NCBI GenBank assembly: GCA_028284385.1
Contig: JANQRT010000026.1
Span: 88,243-152,242 of the forward strand
DNA from: Opitutaceae bacterium
Lineage (GTDB): Bacteria; Verrucomicrobiota; Verrucomicrobiia; Opitutales; Opitutaceae
Length of the DNA: 64,000 bases
Direction of reading: 5' to 3'
Positions within the stretch are counted from its first letter, which is position 1. Every line of letters begins with the position of its first letter. The position numbers and the translations under genes are program-made. Under the pieces are notes generated by a model. That model saw only the letters and a program-made list of their open reading frames with translations. It did no database searches and had not been told where the DNA came from. This document shows positions 56,430 to 64,000 of the stretch, in pieces.

Positions 56430-57632
56430 ATGCAAACCGACTTGCTCGTCGAACCTCGGAAACTCTCCCTAGCCAACGGGTACCATTTTTTCGGATACTA
56501 CGATATCGCCGCTTTTAGCGCGGACTCGAAGCGGCACCTCTGCCACAGCGTTCCCTTTTGGAATCGCATGCCTCGTCCGGGGGATGTCGCCGAGCTGGGA
56601 GTCTATGAAGTGGCGTCCGGCGCCTATCGAAAATTCGCCTCTACCCAGAGCTGGAATTTCCAGCAAGGCGCCATGCTCCAGTGGCTTCCATCACTGGGGG
56701 ACTCCACGGTCTTCTTCAACGACCTGGACGAGCGAGGGCGATATCGGGGCGTGTTGAGCGATGTAGACACAGGCGGCCGCCGCTTCCTGGACCTTCCTGC
56801 CGCAGCTCTGGACCGCTCGGGATGCTGGGCCCTAGGCGTTAATTTCTCTCGCCTGCATGACTATCGTCCGGGCTATGGATACTGCCATAAGCCCGAACCC
56901 TATGGGGACGATGCCCATCCGGACGACGACGGAGTTTTTCTCATCGACATGGAATCGGGAGCCAGCGAGCTGAGTCTTTCGCTGGAGGCAATCTGGGAGC
57001 TTATGGAAGCCAGTGTGAATCCTGAGGACGGAGAGAAGATACTGGTCAACCATATCACCTTCAATCCCTCGGGCGCCCGCTACGTTCTGCTGGCTAGAGT
57101 TATGAAGCTGACTCCGCCCTGGCTGACGACGGTGATCACGGCGAATCGAGACGGCAGCGATCCCAAGATCCTCTTTTTGAATACGAACGCCTCGCATTAC
57201 TGGTGGAGTTCCGATGAGGAACTCGTCATCTGGGGCAAGAAAAACGGGCATGAAAGGCAGCATCTGTATCGTATTCACGAACCGGATGGCGCCTTCGAGA
57301 CGATCGACGACGACTTTTTCAAAGCGGACGGCCACTGTAGCGTTTCACCCGACGGCGAATGGCTGCTCTACGACAGCTATCCGGATATGGCGAGTGCCGA
57401 GCGCTGGCAATCTCTGTACCTCTATCATCTGCCAAAGAGGCGAGGGTCACTTCTAGGGCGATTTGGCTCCATGGAATGGCCGGAAGGCAATGGGGACCTT
57501 CGATGCGACCTACATCCGCGTTGGGCCCCCGATGGTAGAACAATATCTTTCGACTCTACCCACGAGGGAAACCGCGCCTTGTATCTTGCCGATCTGTCAG
57601 AAATTATGGATACGATCCGGAATGTCGGCTAG
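56430..57632 (+). CDS. Cytoplasmic beta-propeller protein, PL22-like fold class
   Basis: A 400-residue protein with no signal peptide. It opens with YHFFGYYDIAAFSADSKRHL and has six or seven repeated segments of the TolB/PD40 kind, for example HCSVSPDGEWLLYDSYPD and LHPRWAPDGRTISFDSTHEG. This is a seven-bladed propeller, the fold class of oligogalacturonide lyases (PL22) and related proteins. The His-rich spots (VNHITFNPSG, NASHYWWSSDEEL) could form a metal or catalytic site. I do not recognise a characterised family. As the last gene after sulfatase, symporter and sulfatase, it may process imported unsaturated or sulfated oligosaccharides. Confidence 0.75.
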   Translation: MQTDLLVEPRKLSLANGYHFFGYYDIAAFSADSKRHLCHSVPFWNRMPRPGDVAELGVYEVASGAYRKFASTQSWNFQQGAMLQWLPSLGDSTVFFNDLDERGRYRGVLSDVDTGGRRFLDLPAAALDRSGCWALGVNFSRLHDYRPGYGYCHKPEPYGDDAHPDDDGVFLIDMESGASELSLSLEAIWELMEASVNPEDGEKILVNHITFNPSGARYVLLARVMKLTPPWLTTVITANRDGSDPKILFLNTNASHYWWSSDEELVIWGKKNGHERQHLYRIHEPDGAFETIDDDFFKADGHCSVSPDGEWLLYDSYPDMASAERWQSLYLYHLPKRRGSLLGRFGSMEWPEGNGDLRCDLHPRWAPDGRTISFDSTHEGNRALYLADLSEIMDTIRNVG

Positions 57633-57909
57633 TGGCAAGATGGGGATTTATACGGAGCCTACGTATGGGATCTCGGTTTGGGAAGATCGATGAAAATGGG
57701 CTGGGTAGCTGCAAGGACAGTGTTACAAAATCGATTTGCTGATAATCCACTCCTCGGGTTTACGCGCCACGGTTCTGCCTGATGTTCGAAACGCAATCGG
57801 GTCGGAGCGTTAGTCGGGGCGTGTGGACAAGCTTCTAAGCGATTAAATGAGGGTGAATAACCTTAGACGCTTGATGGATTGCTTCAACGCTTGCGAACTA
57901 AAATCGCTT

Positions 57910-57936
57910 CTTGATAAAATCGCGGTGATGTTAAAG
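57910..57936 (+). promoter_or_regulatory. Conserved box before the second right-hand sigma gene
   Basis: Counterpart of the box at 46571: CTTGATAAAATCGCGGTGAT then GTTAAAG, 37 bases before the sigma gene at 57974. It is the only feature I can support in the 341-base gap 57633-57973; a small overlapping frame there has no family features. Confidence 0.55.
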
Positions 57937-57973
57937 GGTCGGAATTTTAACATTTCGCTCATCAAACTCAGCC

Positions 57974-58513
57974 ATGCCCGTCGACGAAGATCCGCAATTG
58001 AAACAGTGGTGCGAAGAATGCCTCATGCCTCACGAGGGCATGTTGAGGGCCTGGTTACGGAGTCGTTTCGATCGCGAGCAAGAGATAGACGATATCGTGC
58101 AGGAGGCTTATTTGCGGGTTCTCAAGGCGAGAAAAAAGACCGATATCAACTCTCCCAAAGCCTTCTTGTTTGCGACCGCCCGAAACGTCGCTTTGGGGAA
58201 AGTGCGTAAACGCGTCGCTCGCGGGGAATTCTCTTTAGGGGATTTGGACGCCTTAGACATCTTAGACGAGACAGAGAGCGTCACAGAAGAAGTCGCTCGT
58301 TCCGAAGAACTCGAATTCCTAACACGCGCTGTACAGTCATTGCCTACTCGTTGCCGCCAGATAGTCACCTTACGCAAGATATACGGCATGTCCCAAAAGG
58401 ACATCGCCCGGGAGCTTGGCATCTCTGAAAAGACCGTGGAAGCTCAGAACGCTATCGGTATGAAGAAAATAACTACGTATTTCCGTAAGGTCAGAAAAGG
58501 CATGGGAGAATAG
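57974..58513 (+). CDS. ECF RNA polymerase sigma factor (FecI-like)
   Basis: A 179-residue sigma factor, clear paralogue of the one at 46627: EIDDIVQEAYLRVLKARKK, SPKAFLFATARNVALGKVRK, LPTRCRQIVTLRKIYGMSQK and ARELGISEKTVEAQNAIG. The FecR gene starts one base after its stop. It leads the second sigma/FecR/receptor triad. Confidence 0.93.
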   Translation: MPVDEDPQLKQWCEECLMPHEGMLRAWLRSRFDREQEIDDIVQEAYLRVLKARKKTDINSPKAFLFATARNVALGKVRKRVARGEFSLGDLDALDILDETESVTEEVARSEELEFLTRAVQSLPTRCRQIVTLRKIYGMSQKDIARELGISEKTVEAQNAIGMKKITTYFRKVRKGMGE

Positions 58514-58514
58514 G

Positions 58515-59561
58515 ATGAACAAGGATTTCGAGAGCGAACCGGCGTCCGATAAGCCGGATGAAGAGGCGGCTATTTGGATGGCGAAGCTAGACCGGAATCT
58601 GTCTGCTGCCGAGCAAGACGCGTTTTTCGATTGGATCGCGGCGGATCCCAGGAATGCGGACGCCCTCGCGGAGCAGAGACGCAATTGGAAGCGATTGGAC
58701 ACGTTGGGCGCCTGGAAGCCGGAACACAGCGACCGAGCGAACCCCAACTTGATTGCTCCTGCCTCGCCTCGACGCCGCTTGCTCTTGCCCTTCATTGGGA
58801 CCTTAGCGGCTGCTGCTTGTGTGGCGCTTGCGTTTTTCCTTTTGAACGTGACCCCCGACGAGGAGGTCGAGGAAGGGCGTTCACCGGTGGTCGCTCAACG
58901 CGAGAATCGCACCTACTTGGAGGACGGATCTTATATTAAAACCAAGGGTGGCGCGGGATTCAGTGTGCGGTTTAGCGACGTAGAGCGACGTATTCTTTTA
59001 GAGAATGGGGAGGCGTTCTTTGTCGTGGCGAAGGACTCGCAACGCCCCTTTGTCGTCGAAACGCCCGGCGTGGATGTAAAGGCGGTCGGTACTGCCTTTA
59101 ACGTGAAGCTTGAATTGGAATATTGCGAAGTTCTGGTGGCAGAAGGGATCGTTAGCATGGAGTTTCAGGAGAGGTCGGACTTGTCGGGGAGCGACGATTC
59201 AATGAATGCGCCGTCGCTCCTGAAAGAAAGCCAGCTTGCTATCGTGCCCTTGGACAGGGTCTTGACGCTGGAAACGGAAGTGCAGGTTTTAAGTAAAGAC
59301 GAAATGATCGAGCGACTCGATTGGCAGCACGGACTGTTGAATTTTAGCGACCGAGGCCTTTTTGAGATCGTTGAAGAGCTGAATTACTTGAACGATGTCC
59401 AACTGAGAATCGCGGATCCGGAGCTGGGAAATATTCTGTTCAGCGGTTCTGTGCGTTCGGATAATATGGAAGGCTTCGCCCGTTTGCTAGAGACGGGATT
59501 CGGTGCGAAAGCGGACTTTTCAAACGATGCTGAAATCGTTCTTACCATGCCCGTCCAATAA
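58515..59561 (+). CDS. FecR-family anti-sigma regulator
   Basis: A 348-residue protein with DUF4880 (AIWMAKLDRNLSAAEQDAFF, DWIAADPRNADALAEQ), one membrane helix at about 93-112 (LLPFIGTLAAAACVALAFFL), FecR domain (LEDGSYIKTKGGAGFSVRF, GEAFFVVAKDSQRPFVV) and a C-terminal DUF4974-like domain (LLNFSDRGLFEIVEELNYL). It begins one base after the sigma stop and is followed by the receptor gene after a hairpin-bearing gap. Confidence 0.92.
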   Translation: MNKDFESEPASDKPDEEAAIWMAKLDRNLSAAEQDAFFDWIAADPRNADALAEQRRNWKRLDTLGAWKPEHSDRANPNLIAPASPRRRLLLPFIGTLAAAACVALAFFLLNVTPDEEVEEGRSPVVAQRENRTYLEDGSYIKTKGGAGFSVRFSDVERRILLENGEAFFVVAKDSQRPFVVETPGVDVKAVGTAFNVKLELEYCEVLVAEGIVSMEFQERSDLSGSDDSMNAPSLLKESQLAIVPLDRVLTLETEVQVLSKDEMIERLDWQHGLLNFSDRGLFEIVEELNYLNDVQLRIADPELGNILFSGSVRSDNMEGFARLLETGFGAKADFSNDAEIVLTMPVQ

Positions 59562-59578
59562 TTCCTTAATATTTCTTT

Positions 59579-59633
59579 AGGGGAATTTGTAGGGCTCTGC
59601 ATCTTGCAGGGCGTAAGAGCCCTCAATGCCCCT
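59579..59633 (+). promoter_or_regulatory. Nested hairpin between FecR and receptor genes
   Basis: AGGGG (59579-59583) with CCCCT (59629-59633), and inside it AGGGCTC (59591-59597) with GAGCCCT (59617-59623). No T-run follows. It may act as an RNA-stability or attenuation element letting receptor and regulator levels differ. Confidence 0.45.
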
Positions 59634-59689
59634 ATCAAACCACTCACCTGGCCTTGTAGATTCATCGGCGCGTACTTCCGAGTCGTTTG

Positions 59690-62600
59690 ATGACAAAACT
59701 ACCCTATTACTCTTTGGCGCTCCTCGTATTGGCGATCATATGCGCCACGAGCCCTCTTGCAGTTGCGGAAGGGAAGGCCATCGACGTGGATATTCCTGCA
59801 GGCAAAGCGGCATTTACCTTAAGGAAGCTGATCGCTCTCACCGAGCTCCAAATTATTTACCGACCAATCGAGTTGAAGGGATTCCGAACCCGTGCAGTGC
59901 GGGGGAAACTAACGCCGCGCGAAGCGCTCGACAAGATGCTTGGAGACACCCCACTAGAGGCCGTCCAGGATAGCGCGAGTGGAGCCTATGCTATTGTGCA
60001 CCGAGCTAGGAAAGGGGGTGATGTTCAAAGTGGTTCGGAAAAATGGATACGAAACGAAACAAACTCGAAAACTGAAATGAATTTAAAGAATGACTCTACT
60101 AAACCTGCAGCTGGCTTTTTAAAAGCTCTGCTAGCATTTGGAACGGCGGTAATTTCCAATGTGTCTGCTCAGAACGATGGCGAAGAAGACGGCGTTTTCG
60201 AATTGGACGCGGTCGTCGTGACGGGGCTGCGCCAGCAGCTGGCGATTGCCGCTGAAGCCGAGCGTCAGCAAAAGACGATTTACTCGATTCTCACTGCCGA
60301 CGACGTAGGCAATTTTCCTGACCAGACCCTGGCCGAATCGCTCTCCCGATTGCCCGGCGTCTCTGTCGACGACCAGGAAGGTGAAGGACGCTATGTTAAT
60401 ATCCGCGGCATGCCCAGGGACTTCGCCCAAGTCACTGTCAACAACGCGCAGCTCGGTTCCTCCGACGCCGGCGGCGACCGTTCGGTGGCGCTTGACGTGG
60501 TTCCCGGCGATCTCTTCCAGCAGGTGGAGCTCGGTAAGAGCCTGCTTCCGGACACCGACGCCGACTCGTTCGGAGCGAAGGTCGACTTGCGGCCGCTTTC
60601 GGCGTTCAGACGCCCTCCCGGACTGATCGGCCGCCTGTCATTGCGCGGCGACTACGGGCAGCTTTCTGGGGATTGGGATCCGAATATCCGAGCCAACATA
60701 AGCAAGCAGTTCCAAACGGGAGGGGGCCGCTGGGGCGTTGCCGCGGCTCTAAGCTATGTCGAGCGCACGGTCCATGGCGACCAGCTTAGTTCGGATTCAG
60801 GTGGAGGAATTCGCTACGCCAACGCCGCCGACGATCCCGAAGGCGCCGAGCCGGTGCTCTACATCCGCGAGTTGGACCAGCGCATGGAGCGTGGCACGCG
60901 CGAGCGGGTGGGCGGCACCCTCGTGGTGGACTGGGACAACGAAGACAACTTCCGATTCCAGATCTCGGGCATCTATGGCCGGCTCCACGACGATGACATC
61001 CGCGTGCAGCAGGAGGTCGAGTTGCGCGATGCCAGCGAAAGCGAGACTATCCTTTTGGAACCCGGGCACGGCATCTTCACCGACGTCGATTTGGACCGGC
61101 AGATCGCTTTCTTCGGTCCGACCGAAAGGACCTATGCCATTCACATCGAGAGCGAGTACGACTTCGGAGCGGAAAGCCGTTGGACGCTTTTCGTGGGAGG
61201 CGACTTCTCTAGGAACGATACTTCCATGCCGACGGAGGCCAACCGCGGCCGCTGGCTCGAACGCGACCAGATCGTAGAGGCGTGGTGGGACAAGGAAGGA
61301 GCCACCTATCGGGTTCTCGGCAAGGGCGACTACGACAATCGCGACGAGCTTGACTTCGACTTCCAGCCGACTCCGGCGGACTTCGTCTTCGATCAGCTGG
61401 GCGTCATCGAGGAGGACCGATTCGACGAAATCAAGTCCTACAACGTGGATCTGCAGCGCGATGTGGAATTGGGCGAGCGTGTCTGGACGTTCAAGGGCGG
61501 TTTCAAGTATCGCGAGCGCGACCGCGGGTTTTTGCGCGGCGAGCAATTTACTAGCTCCGTCAACGCCGATGCCGTTGGTCCTCTAGGCTATCCGACCACC
61601 CTGGAGACGGTACCGACCTTCGTGCCTGACACCGCCTTCGACATTAACGGCGGCATCCCCGGCGGAGCGGTGTTTCCCGATCTGGAGTGGACCAGGAACT
61701 ACCTCGCGGAGATCCGCCAGGCCTTCGGCATTGAGCCGACCCAGCTTCGAAACGATTATAACGCTGGCGAGGAGACCGACGCTGCCTATCTGATGGCGAG
61801 CGTGGATCTGGGCCCTAGGCTCGAGATGATCGTGGGGGCGCGTTACGAGGAGACCGACTACACTGCTGCCGGCCGAACCCGCAACGATATCGAGATCGAT
61901 GTGATCGATCCCAACAACCCCGGCGAGACTTTGACCCGCACTCTGCTCAGCAGCGATGGTGATGGGGTGCATAGGCACAATTATGGCAACACGCTTCCTG
62001 GTCTGTTCTTCGTTTGGGATGCCAATGAAGACGTGGTGGCGCGTTTCAGCTACTCGAAGGGCCAGGTCAGACCCAACTTCGGCCAGTCTAACGGTGCAGT
62101 TAGGACTAACTGGAGCTTCGTTGAACGCGCGGCCGCCGAACTCGACGGCTATTCCGGGCCCTTCGCCACCGTCCAGCTCCAAGGCGAGACCTTCGAGGTG
62201 GCTTCTAGCGAAGAGGAGTACGAGATCAGACTCAGAGGCGGCAATCCGTTTCTCGATCCGATCATTGCCGACCAGTTCGACTTCAACGTAGGCTGGTACC
62301 CAAACCAGCACAGCAACCTTACGCTAGCCCTCTACCAAAAGGACATGGAGGACTACATAATCAACGTGAACACCACGGACGCCGACATAATCGGGCAGCT
62401 AGGCGGCAACGCCTTCGATACGGTGACCGGCCTGGCAACGACCCGCTTCAGCAAGTGGGTGAACGTCTCCAGTGCCGACCTCTCGGGCATCGAGCTGGCC
62501 GGCCGCTACGGCTTCGTCAACGCTCCGGGCTTCCTGAGCGACGTGCACGTCTCGGGCAACGCGGCCTGGTTGACTGGGAGCACCAGCACGCCGTTCATCG

Positions 62601-62956
62601 ACAATGGACAGGAGTTCGACCTTCCCGGGCTGGCCGATTTCATCGGCAACTTCGCGGTGGCCTACGAGACCGAGAAGTTCAGTCTGCAGCTTTCGGCTCG
62701 CTACCGCACCGACCGATTGCGCAGTCGCGACAGCGACGAGCCTTGGAAGGACCAGATCGACGACAGCGACTTCCGCCTTGGCGCTAACGTGCGCTACCGC
62801 ATCAACGAGATCTTCCGGGTCTTCGCCAACGTACAGAACATTACTAACGAGCCGCAGATCCGCTTCCATGCGGGCGACGAGATCCATGGAGCGCTGATCA
62901 AGCGGCGCGCCGATTTCGGACGCACCTGGCAGATGGGTGTGGACGCTCGATTCTAG
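59690..62956 (+). CDS. STN-domain TonB-dependent receptor, Caulobacter/Xanthomonas-type barrel
   Basis: About 1088 residues. Signal peptide (about 1-26), STN domain (about 30-105, DVDIPAGKAAFTLRKLIA), the shared hinge, an internal signal-like segment (about 131-161, GFLKALLAFGTAVISNVSAQ), then the plug: VVVTGLRQQLAIAAEAERQQ, VGNFPDQTLAESLSRLPGVS and YVNIRGMPRDFAQVTVN. This is the plug style of the large receptors found in Caulobacter and Xanthomonas sugar uptake (TIGR01782-like). The barrel ends GRTWQMGVDARF. GC rises in the barrel half: 39 of 60 bases at 62401-62460 against about half in neighbouring genes. The start is TTG 59687 or ATG 59690; I use the ATG. It completes the second triad. 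Confidence 0.9.
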   Translation: MTKLPYYSLALLVLAIICATSPLAVAEGKAIDVDIPAGKAAFTLRKLIALTELQIIYRPIELKGFRTRAVRGKLTPREALDKMLGDTPLEAVQDSASGAYAIVHRARKGGDVQSGSEKWIRNETNSKTEMNLKNDSTKPAAGFLKALLAFGTAVISNVSAQNDGEEDGVFELDAVVVTGLRQQLAIAAEAERQQKTIYSILTADDVGNFPDQTLAESLSRLPGVSVDDQEGEGRYVNIRGMPRDFAQVTVNNAQLGSSDAGGDRSVALDVVPGDLFQQVELGKSLLPDTDADSFGAKVDLRPLSAFRRPPGLIGRLSLRGDYGQLSGDWDPNIRANISKQFQTGGGRWGVAAALSYVERTVHGDQLSSDSGGGIRYANAADDPEGAEPVLYIRELDQRMERGTRERVGGTLVVDWDNEDNFRFQISGIYGRLHDDDIRVQQEVELRDASESETILLEPGHGIFTDVDLDRQIAFFGPTERTYAIHIESEYDFGAESRWTLFVGGDFSRNDTSMPTEANRGRWLERDQIVEAWWDKEGATYRVLGKGDYDNRDELDFDFQPTPADFVFDQLGVIEEDRFDEIKSYNVDLQRDVELGERVWTFKGGFKYRERDRGFLRGEQFTSSVNADAVGPLGYPTTLETVPTFVPDTAFDINGGIPGGAVFPDLEWTRNYLAEIRQAFGIEPTQLRNDYNAGEETDAAYLMASVDLGPRLEMIVGARYEETDYTAAGRTRNDIEIDVIDPNNPGETLTRTLLSSDGDGVHRHNYGNTLPGLFFVWDANEDVVARFSYSKGQVRPNFGQSNGAVRTNWSFVERAAAELDGYSGPFATVQLQGETFEVASSEEEYEIRLRGGNPFLDPIIADQFDFNVGWYPNQHSNLTLALYQKDMEDYIINVNTTDADIIGQLGGNAFDTVTGLATTRFSKWVNVSSADLSGIELAGRYGFVNAPGFLSDVHVSGNAAWLTGSTSTPFIDNGQEFDLPGLADFIGNFAVAYETEKFSLQLSARYRTDRLRSRDSDEPWKDQIDDSDFRLGANVRYRINEIFRVFANVQNITNEPQIRFHAGDEIHGALIKRRADFGRTWQMGVDARF
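59947..60090 (+). repeat. 144-nt hinge repeat, copy 2 (inside STN receptor gene)
   Basis: Copy of 48647-48790 with 8 mismatches and no gaps. After the repeat the similarity breaks into short pieces (CTACTAAACCTG, GGCTTTTTAAAAGC) and then is lost at the plug domain. Confidence 0.85.
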
Positions 62957-63014
62957 AAATTCGGATACGTTTGGTAGTATCTAAACGCCGTATCTTGATG
63001 CGGTGTAAAGCAAA

Positions 63015-63043
63015 GCGCGAGCGTCGCGACGCTCGCGCCTTTT
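63015..63043 (+). terminator. Rho-independent terminator of the second triad
   Basis: GCGCGAGCGT (63015-63024) pairs with ACGCTCGCGC (63029-63038) around CGCG, followed by CTTTT. It lies 58 bases after the receptor stop. The rest of 62957-63255 shows nothing else. Confidence 0.85.
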
Positions 63044-63255
63044 AGCTCCTCGCTAATATGATAAAGCGTTTATCTATACATTCAGTATTCGTTTATTTCG
63101 CTTAAACGATGTTGGGGCTGATGTTGGATTTGCTTTAAGCTAAGTAGATAAAAGCGCGATTTGATTCCGATAGCTATGAAGAGAAGAATGGCAAACTTGT
63201 CTCGCTAATGAACCCGGCAATATTCAAACTCTTACCGGGCTGAATCTAATCAAGT

Positions 63256-64000
63256 ATGACTCTGTATGAATTAAAAAACATTTTCTCCGGGATCATTGGA
63301 ATTCGATCATCCGTAGTGGTGGTTTGCTTATGGTTTTGCAGTGTTTCATTGATGGCTGGGCCGGTAATAAAACCGGACATCAAAGTGACGCTGAGTGAAG
63401 CGCATATCGGGAACTTGGAAATCGATACCAAATTGCTCGATAGCTACGGACGACTACCTGATCACATTCGTAATTTTTATTTAGATACTAGGGCCGTTTT
63501 TGCTGGCGATGCGAAGGCGGATTTCACCCATCAGAACATTTTGGCCGCAGCGAGGAAGCGCGGTTTGGCTATCATGGGCGGTCCACTCTTGGGCGATTTG
63601 AAAAGCGACGGGGTCAGTATCTGGCTCCGTACCGCCATGGATACCGAGCTTGAGGTGAGAGTTACGGCAATCGAGTCTTTGGCCTCGAAGATCTTTCAAG
63701 CTGGATCGAGCCAAGCCGGGATTGCAACGAGGATCCACCTGAGTGGCCTGGACGCGAATACCGCCTATGCTTATTCGGTGATGGCCAGTGGCGAGCCCAT
63801 CGCGGAGGGTCGCTTTACTACGGCTCCTCCCCATGACTACGAGGGTGTTCTACGCATCGCCTTTGGGGCCGACTTCCACAAAGTCGGAGTACACAACCCG
63901 AATCTGATGCGCGAAATCGTCGAGCGCGGCGCTCGGGTCATGTTGATGTATGGGGGCTCGGCTGTCGGCGGTCGTGAAAACCGTATCAACATGCACCGTT
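63256..64000 (+). CDS. PhoD-like (alkaline phosphatase D family) phosphatase, partial
   Basis: The frame runs off the window end after 248 codons. The N-terminus has a hydrophobic export signal (about 17-38, SVVVVCLWFCSVSLMAGP). An Fn3-like N-terminal domain of the PhoD type follows (GVSIWLRTAMDTELEVRVTA, HLSGLDANTAYAYSVM), then the start of the metallophosphatase domain (LRIAFGADFHKVGVHNPNL). Members of this family remove phosphate from esters or diesters outside the cell; in sulfatase-rich loci their substrate is unknown. The 3' half, with most metal ligands, is outside the window. Confidence 0.8.
   Translation, partial: MTLYELKNIFSGIIGIRSSVVVVCLWFCSVSLMAGPVIKPDIKVTLSEAHIGNLEIDTKLLDSYGRLPDHIRNFYLDTRAVFAGDAKADFTHQNILAAARKRGLAIMGGPLLGDLKSDGVSIWLRTAMDTELEVRVTAIESLASKIFQAGSSQAGIATRIHLSGLDANTAYAYSVMASGEPIAEGRFTTAPPHDYEGVLRIAFGADFHKVGVHNPNLMREIVERGARVMLMYGGSAVGGRENRINMHR

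Noticed and set aside
1..64000. CRISPR arrays, tRNA, rRNA, phage or conjugation genes
   Set aside because: No regularly spaced repeats, no cloverleaf or rRNA sequence and no phage or transfer proteins were seen on reading both strands; no transposase gene was seen either.

Overview
The window looks like a marine polysaccharide-specialist of the Verrucomicrobiota, most likely the Opitutales/Puniceicoccales side. The signs are outer-membrane TonB-dependent receptors whose mature N-termini read ELSPF-V, FecR anti-sigma proteins fused to LamG domains, DUF1593 and DUF5060 proteins, FG-GAP/ASPIC proteins, many sulfatases and fucosidases, and a GC content near 50%. The placement is inferred from gene content only; no rRNA is present.

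Left part (1-16.9 kb). A sigma factor and a membrane Ser/Thr kinase overlap and precede a TonB receptor. A cytochrome c/copper monooxygenase/TPR protein follows on the minus strand. Two broken genes, a LuxR-type regulator and a sugar-porter MFS, meet head to head at about 9590. A minus-strand run then reads, in transcription order, DUF1593 hydrolase, DUF5060 glycosidase-like protein, Nramp-like carrier, fuconolactonase-like amidohydrolase and a zinc alcohol dehydrogenase.

Middle (17-36.4 kb). A Tat-exported Gfo/Idh/MocA oxidoreductase and a GH29 fucosidase precede a second TonB receptor and a second GH29. A truncated beta-helix gene lies just before the second GH29. A minus-strand set holds two paralogous FecR-LamG proteins, a GH151-like enzyme and one ECF sigma factor. 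A large secreted FG-GAP/ASPIC protein follows.

L-fucose block (36.4-46.5 kb). A minus-strand operon (aldo/keto reductase, zinc dehydrogenase, FucP, FucU) and a plus-strand operon (FucI, RhaM-type mutarotase, second FucP) surround two AraC regulators. No fuculokinase or fuculose-1-phosphate aldolase is seen, so the pathway must be finished elsewhere or oxidatively.

Right part (46.6-64 kb). Two complete sigma/FecR/STN-TonB-receptor triads flank a sulfatase, a sodium:solute symporter, a second sulfatase and a beta-propeller protein. The two triads share a promoter-region box and a 144-nt, 94% identical hinge between STN domain and barrel, although the barrels are of different types. A partial PhoD-like phosphatase runs off the end.

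Together the genes fit uptake and desulfation of a sulfated fucose-containing glycan such as fucoidan: surface import by TonB receptors, trimming by sulfatases and fucosidases, inner-membrane uptake by FucP and the symporter, then isomerisation. Intergenic gaps carry REP-like hairpins with a GTAG foot and often a TCCT loop.
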